Source: Flavobacteriaceae bacterium (lineage in GTDB: Bacteria > Bacteroidota > Bacteroidia > Flavobacteriales > Flavobacteriaceae). Taken from it: a stretch of DNA of 9,482 bases. Shown piece after piece: positions 6,921-9,482 of the stretch; the stretch's first letter is position 1, and the number at the start of each line of letters is the position of its first letter. The DNA lies in assembly GCA_008081325.1 (NCBI GenBank), contig VMCO01000171.1, positions 1 through 9,482 of the forward strand, in the 5' to 3' direction. The position numbers and the translations under genes were made by a program. The notes under the pieces were generated by a model. The model was not told the origin of the DNA, searched no databases, and was given only the letters and a program-made list of their open reading frames with translations.

Positions 6921-7339
6921 AGGTATTTTTTCATTACAACATTGTTAACCTCAAAACCATTTCTTGAATAAAAATTAATTAACGATTCTTTGCAAAATAA
7001 TGTTATTCTGTAGCATCCTTTATTTTTAGCAACTTTTACCAGTTCTTTGATAAGAGATACACCAATCATTTTACCCCTCACCTCTGTATCAACTACTATA
7101 TCTTCTATGTGACCAGCCACTTCGCCTCTAACTTTATTTTCTACAACAACACTACCATAGGCTACTACCTTGTCATCGTAAATTCCAACAATTGAATTTG
7201 AGCTTGAATTAGTTATAAAATCATTCCATGCTTTTTCATTATCAATTTTAGAAACATCCATTTCTTTTAACTGATTTAAAAGAACGAATACTTGTTCTAA
7301 ATCTTTTTTTTCAATATTTCTAAAATGAAGATCAGACAT
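6917..7339 (-). CDS. GNAT acetyltransferase resembling glucosamine-6-phosphate N-acetyltransferase (GNA1)
   Basis: The 140-residue protein is a single GNAT domain. GHIEDIVVDTEVRGKMIG (76-93) contains both the Glu-Asp pair and the R-G-K-x-x-G acetyl-CoA loop arranged as in eukaryotic GNA1. GCYRITLFC (108-116) and NFYSRNGFEV (122-131) match the GNA1 C-terminal half, which ends in a Met-Lys-Lys-Tyr tail. GNA1 acetylates glucosamine-6-phosphate on the way to UDP-GlcNAc. One difference is visible: the usual Asp in the LDC-like motif is Phe115. Bacteria normally use GlmU, acting on glucosamine-1-phosphate, so this gene may be an alternative route or may acetylate another small amine. No signal peptide is visible, so it is likely cytoplasmic. 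It lies downstream of the L31 gene behind a strong terminator and shares its final bases with the convergent lipoprotein gene. The GNAT call is firm; the substrate is inferred. Confidence 0.85.
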   Translation of the reverse strand: MSDLHFRNIEKKDLEQVFVLLNQLKEMDVSKIDNEKAWNDFITNSSSNSIVGIYDDKVVAYGSVVVENKVRGEVAGHIEDIVVDTEVRGKMIGVSLIKELVKVAKNKGCYRITLFCKESLINFYSRNGFEVNNVVMKKYL

Positions 7340-7363
7340 ATATTAATGTATTTATCTAAATGT

Positions 7364-7398
7364 AAAAAAAAAACCTCTCAATTACATATTTGAGAGGT
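7364..7398 (-). terminator. Intrinsic terminator of the L31 gene
   Basis: Read on the minus strand, a 9-bp perfect stem (ACCTCTCAA at 7390-7398 read in reverse complement, pairing with the arm at 7373-7381, 8-nt loop) is followed by nine U residues (A run 7364-7372). It starts 23 nt past the L31 stop and separates it from the acetyltransferase gene. There is no comparable T tract on the other side, so it acts leftwards. Confidence 0.9.
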
Positions 7399-7421
7399 CT
7401 TAAGTTTATATTTTTTAAAAA

Positions 7422-7676
7422 CTATTTTTTGTTGAATTTAGCGTATTTAGTCTTGAATTTATCAATTCTACCAGCGGTATCAACTAATTTAGCCTTTCCG
7501 GTATAATAAGGATGAGAAGTTCTTGATATTTCTAATTTAACTAGAGGGTAATCAACACCATCAACAGAAACAGTTTCGTTAGTCTGTGCGGTAGACTTAG
7601 CTAGGAAAATATCGTTATTAGACATGTCTTTGAAAGCTACTAGTCTATAATTTTCTGGATGTATACCTTTTTTCAT
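7422..7676 (-). CDS. rpmE2: 50S ribosomal protein L31, type B (zinc-free)
   Basis: This 84-residue large-subunit protein begins MKKGIHPENYRLVAFKDMSN and contains the family motif SRTSHPYYTGK (51-61), then a lysine-rich end. It has no cysteine at all, so it lacks the zinc-binding Cys motif of type A L31 and belongs to the C-minus, type B form. That form is common in Bacteroidota and needs no zinc. The ATG at 7676 is fixed by the conserved N-terminus; the stop is TAG. The gene is monocistronic, with a full-consensus promoter upstream and a strong terminator downstream. It is divergent from the DUF4199 gene, 120 nt away. Confidence 0.96.
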   Translation of the reverse strand: MKKGIHPENYRLVAFKDMSNNDIFLAKSTAQTNETVSVDGVDYPLVKLEISRTSHPYYTGKAKLVDTAGRIDKFKTKYAKFNKK

Positions 7677-7695
7677 TTTTACTAATTTTGAGGTG

Positions 7696-7725
7696 CAAAT
7701 TTATAGATTTTTTAACACTATACAA
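7696..7725 (-). promoter_or_regulatory. Bacteroidota-type promoter of the L31 gene
   Basis: On the minus strand TTG (7723-7725) is followed after 19 nt by TAAATTTG (7696-7703), a full match to TAnnTTTG. The predicted leader is roughly 15 nt. Element quality and spacing equal those of the rpmH promoter. Confidence 0.8.
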
Positions 7726-7769
7726 TAGTTGACGACATTTAATTTAGTTTTTTTGGAATATCGTTTTTG

Positions 7770-7777
7770 TATATTTG
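7770..7777 (+). promoter_or_regulatory. Candidate -7 element for the DUF4199-GT2 unit
   Basis: TATATTTG fully matches the TAnnTTTG consensus, 19 nt before the ATG at 7797. The nearest TTTG (7752-7755) is only 14 nt upstream, shorter than usual, so the -33 element is suboptimal. Transcription would start just upstream of the ATG. Confidence 0.55.
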
Positions 7778-7796
7778 AATCAAATTTCACAAAATA

Positions 7797-8312
7797 ATGG
7801 AAACTAACCTTAAAAAAAACTCAATAGACCTTGGAATCAAGCTAGGTACATTTTTATTTATCATAACCGCTTTAATTTATGTAGTTGATCTAAAATTATT
7901 TACAAATTCTTATATCATGTTAGCATTCATGCTGCCTACATTAGCAGTGAGTATTTACTCGGTTTACAGCGCCAGGTCAATTCAAAATCAAATAATAACA
8001 TTCAAAGAGGCTTTTACAGCATATTTTTTATGTGTTGCCATAGGTTATTTAATTGTTACAATGGGTAATATTGTTCTTTTTAAATTTATTGACCCTGCAG
8101 CAGCGGATATAATTCATGAAGAAATAATGGTGTTTACAAAAAGTATGATGGAAAACTTTAATACCCCATCTGAAATAATTGCTGTGACAATGGATGAAAT
8201 GCAAAATAATCACTCTTTTTCATACATGGCAATTATTCAAAATTATGCAAATGCCCTTCTAAGAAATGCAATTTTCGGGGTAATTATAGCTTTAATCTTT
8301 AAAAAATCTTAA
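7797..8312 (+). CDS. DUF4199 family membrane protein
   Basis: The 171-residue product has four predicted membrane helices at about 13-31, 38-57, 70-95 and 145-168. A polar, acidic loop of about 45 residues (98-142) lies between the third and fourth helices. This shape, the N-terminal N-S-I-D-L-G-I-K lead into TM1 and the F-K-E-A-F pattern before TM3 fit DUF4199, a Bacteroidota family of unknown function. It ends 9 nt before the start of a glycosyltransferase gene, an arrangement I recall as common for this family, so the two are probably co-transcribed. A membrane partner role for the glycosyltransferase, or handling of its lipid-linked substrate, is inference only. Family assignment is by recognition of pattern and context. 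Confidence 0.85.
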   Translation: METNLKKNSIDLGIKLGTFLFIITALIYVVDLKLFTNSYIMLAFMLPTLAVSIYSVYSARSIQNQIITFKEAFTAYFLCVAIGYLIVTMGNIVLFKFIDPAAADIIHEEIMVFTKSMMENFNTPSEIIAVTMDEMQNNHSFSYMAIIQNYANALLRNAIFGVIIALIFKKS

Positions 8313-8321
8313 AAAAACTAA

Positions 8322-9269
8322 GTGAATATTTCTGTAGTCATACCGCTTTTAAACGAAAAAGAATCTCTTAAAGAATTATGTGACTCGATTTCTGAAGTAA
8401 TGTCTACTTATGGTTTTTCATATGAAATTATCTTAATTGATGATGGAAGTAACGATCAATCTTGGAGTGAAATTGAAATTCTTTCAGAAAATAATAATGA
8501 AATAAAAGGGATAAAATTCAAAAGAAATTACGGTAAATCTCAAGCACTTCACGCTGGCTTCTTGAGTTCGAAAGGAGATGTTGTTTTTACAATGGATGCA
8601 GATTTACAAGATGATCCAAAAGAAATACCTGCGATGTACGATATGATTGTAAATGATCACTTTGATTTAGTTTCAGGGTGGAAGAAAAAAAGATTTGATT
8701 CAATTTTATTCAAGAACATACCTTCAAAAATTTTCAATTTTGCCGCAAGGGTTACGTCAGGAATAAAGCTTAATGATTTTAATTGTGGATTAAAGGCATA
8801 TAAAAAAGATGTTGTAAAAAACATTAATGTCTACGGAGAAATGCACAGGTATATTCCTGTTTTAGCTAAAAATGAGGGATATCAAAAGATCGGTGAAAAA
8901 ATTGTAAATCATAGACCAAGAAAACATGGAAACACGAAATTTGGACCTAGCAGATTTTTATATGGTTTTCTAGATTTACTCACCATATGGTTTATTTCTA
9001 GTTTTGGAAAAAGACCAATGCATTTATTTGGTTCCTTAGGACTAATTATGCTAACAACAGGTTTTATTTTTGCTGGTTTTCTAGGTTATGATAAAATTTT
9101 TGTCAATCCATTTGGTAGACTGATCACAGAAAGACCTGAATTCTACATAAGTTTAGTTACAATGATTATTGGTAGTCAATTTTTCTCAATGGGCTTTATC
9201 GGTGAATTAATGTTAAAAAACATTAATAAAAGACCTCAGTACGTAATCCAAAAGCAAACAAATTTGTGA
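8322..9269 (+). CDS. Family 2 glycosyltransferase, DPM1/GtrB-like, with two C-terminal membrane helices
   Basis: The 315-residue enzyme has the GT-A fold signature of GT2: VVIPLLNE (5-12), the nucleotide-binding DDGS (40-43), the metal-binding DADLQDDP (92-99), the acceptor-side DFNCGLKAY (152-160) and HRPRKHGNTKFG (197-208), equivalent to the R-x-x-G-x-S/T-K region of polyprenyl-phosphate sugar transferases. Two hydrophobic segments follow (about 232-254 and 275-297), as in GtrB/ArnC-type proteins. It most likely transfers a sugar from a nucleotide sugar to a polyprenyl phosphate at the inner membrane; the sugar is unknown. The start is GTG (8322), directly before the first beta strand; no Shine-Dalgarno sequence is present. 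The gap to the upstream DUF4199 gene is 9 nt, which suggests one transcript. Confidence 0.93.
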   Translation: MNISVVIPLLNEKESLKELCDSISEVMSTYGFSYEIILIDDGSNDQSWSEIEILSENNNEIKGIKFKRNYGKSQALHAGFLSSKGDVVFTMDADLQDDPKEIPAMYDMIVNDHFDLVSGWKKKRFDSILFKNIPSKIFNFAARVTSGIKLNDFNCGLKAYKKDVVKNINVYGEMHRYIPVLAKNEGYQKIGEKIVNHRPRKHGNTKFGPSRFLYGFLDLLTIWFISSFGKRPMHLFGSLGLIMLTTGFIFAGFLGYDKIFVNPFGRLITERPEFYISLVTMIIGSQFFSMGFIGELMLKNINKRPQYVIQKQTNL

Positions 9270-9288
9270 TATATTTAACAACATTACC

Positions 9289-9319
9289 TCTGATATAATC
9301 TTGTTAAACCATAATTTTG
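9289..9319 (+). promoter_or_regulatory. Candidate promoter of the phospho-sugar mutase gene
   Basis: TAATTTTG (9312-9319) fully matches the -7 consensus, and TCTG (9289-9292), one mismatch from TTTG, lies 19 nt upstream. The predicted leader is about 10 nt. This suggests the mutase has its own promoter besides any read-through from the glycosyltransferase. Confidence 0.5.
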
Positions 9320-9334
9320 AATTCAATTCATTCA

Positions 9335-9482
9335 ATGAAAAATATAGTAAATAAAAATATTGAAGAGTGGTCTAAACATCCTTTTTGTGAGCAGACGCAA
9401 AAAGAAATAAATAATCTTAAAAAGGATGAAACCAAATTATATGATGCGTTTTACAAAAATTTAGAGTTTGGAACTGGTGGTA
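9335..9482 (+). CDS. Phospho-sugar mutase (phosphoglucomutase/phosphomannomutase), N-terminal fragment
   Basis: Only the first 49 codons are in the window; the gene runs off the right edge. The visible part begins MKNIVNKNIEEWSKHPFCEQ and ends with FYKNLEFGTGG (39-49). The FGTGG element leads into the G-L/M-R-G segment near the N-terminus of the long phosphoglucomutase/phosphomannomutase-type enzymes typical of Bacteroidota, about 570 residues in full. The active-site phosphoserine motif would come about 100 residues later and is not seen. Such enzymes interconvert hexose-1- and hexose-6-phosphates and so supply nucleotide-sugar precursors, which fits loosely with the glycosyltransferase just upstream. 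Identification rests on a short stretch, but the pattern is distinctive. Confidence 0.8.
   Translation, partial: MKNIVNKNIEEWSKHPFCEQTQKEINNLKKDETKLYDAFYKNLEFGTGG

Noticed and set aside
3574..7421. mtaB, the lipoprotein and the two acetyltransferase-fold genes as one functional system
   Set aside because: The genes alternate strands, do not share transcripts and belong to unrelated processes, so proximity alone does not support a joint function.
1..9482. Mobile elements, CRISPR arrays, tRNA or rRNA genes, toxin-antitoxin or phage-defence modules
   Set aside because: Reading both strands showed no spaced direct repeats, transposase motifs, cloverleaf sequences or defence-gene motifs; nearly all of the window is occupied by core-type genes.

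Overview
The window is AT-rich chromosomal DNA from a member of the Bacteroidota, most likely a compact, flavobacterium-like genome. Four things suggest this. Gene starts lack Shine-Dalgarno sequences. Several starts are preceded by the Bacteroidota-type promoter (-33 TTG/TTTG, about 19 nt, -7 TAnnTTTG). DUF4199 next to a family 2 glycosyltransferase is typical of the phylum. Intergenic gaps are very short. The exact family cannot be named from sequence alone. I found no tRNA, rRNA, CRISPR array, insertion sequence, prophage or obvious transferred island.

Layout, left to right. Positions 1-1944 (-) hold the N-terminal 648 codons of carB (carbamoyl-phosphate synthase large subunit); the gene runs off the left edge. 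Upstream of it lies rpmH (L34, 2041-2199, -), with a strong intrinsic terminator and a 16-bp perfect palindrome between the two. Divergent from rpmH is a membrane-anchored TPR protein (2336-2905, +). It converges with an alpha/beta hydrolase (2908-3573, -), leaving only 2 nt between stop codons. Divergent from the hydrolase is a small COG2388-type GNAT-fold protein (3643-3927, +), whose 3' end overlaps the end of mtaB (3904-5265, -; tRNA ms2t6A methylthiotransferase). Divergent from mtaB is a peptide-binding-type ABC lipoprotein (5304-6920, +), whose stop overlaps that of a GNA1-like acetyltransferase (6917-7339, -). Upstream of that, separated by a second strong terminator, is the cysteine-free L31 gene (7422-7676, -). 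Divergent from L31 is a rightward run: a DUF4199 membrane protein (7797-8312), a DPM1/GtrB-like glycosyltransferase (8322-9269) and the start of a phospho-sugar mutase (9335 to the right edge).

How the genes relate. Most are housekeeping genes in single-gene transcription units on alternating strands rather than parts of one pathway. The exception is the right end: DUF4199 and GT2 are 9 nt apart and probably co-transcribed, and could act together at the membrane in glycan or lipid-linked sugar synthesis. The mutase follows but has its own promoter candidate. I see no clear novel system. The points most worth a second look are the small GNAT-fold protein that has lost its acetyl-CoA loop, the eukaryote-like GNA1 homologue, the orphan peptide-binding lipoprotein, the DUF4199-GT2 pair, and the overlapping convergent gene ends.
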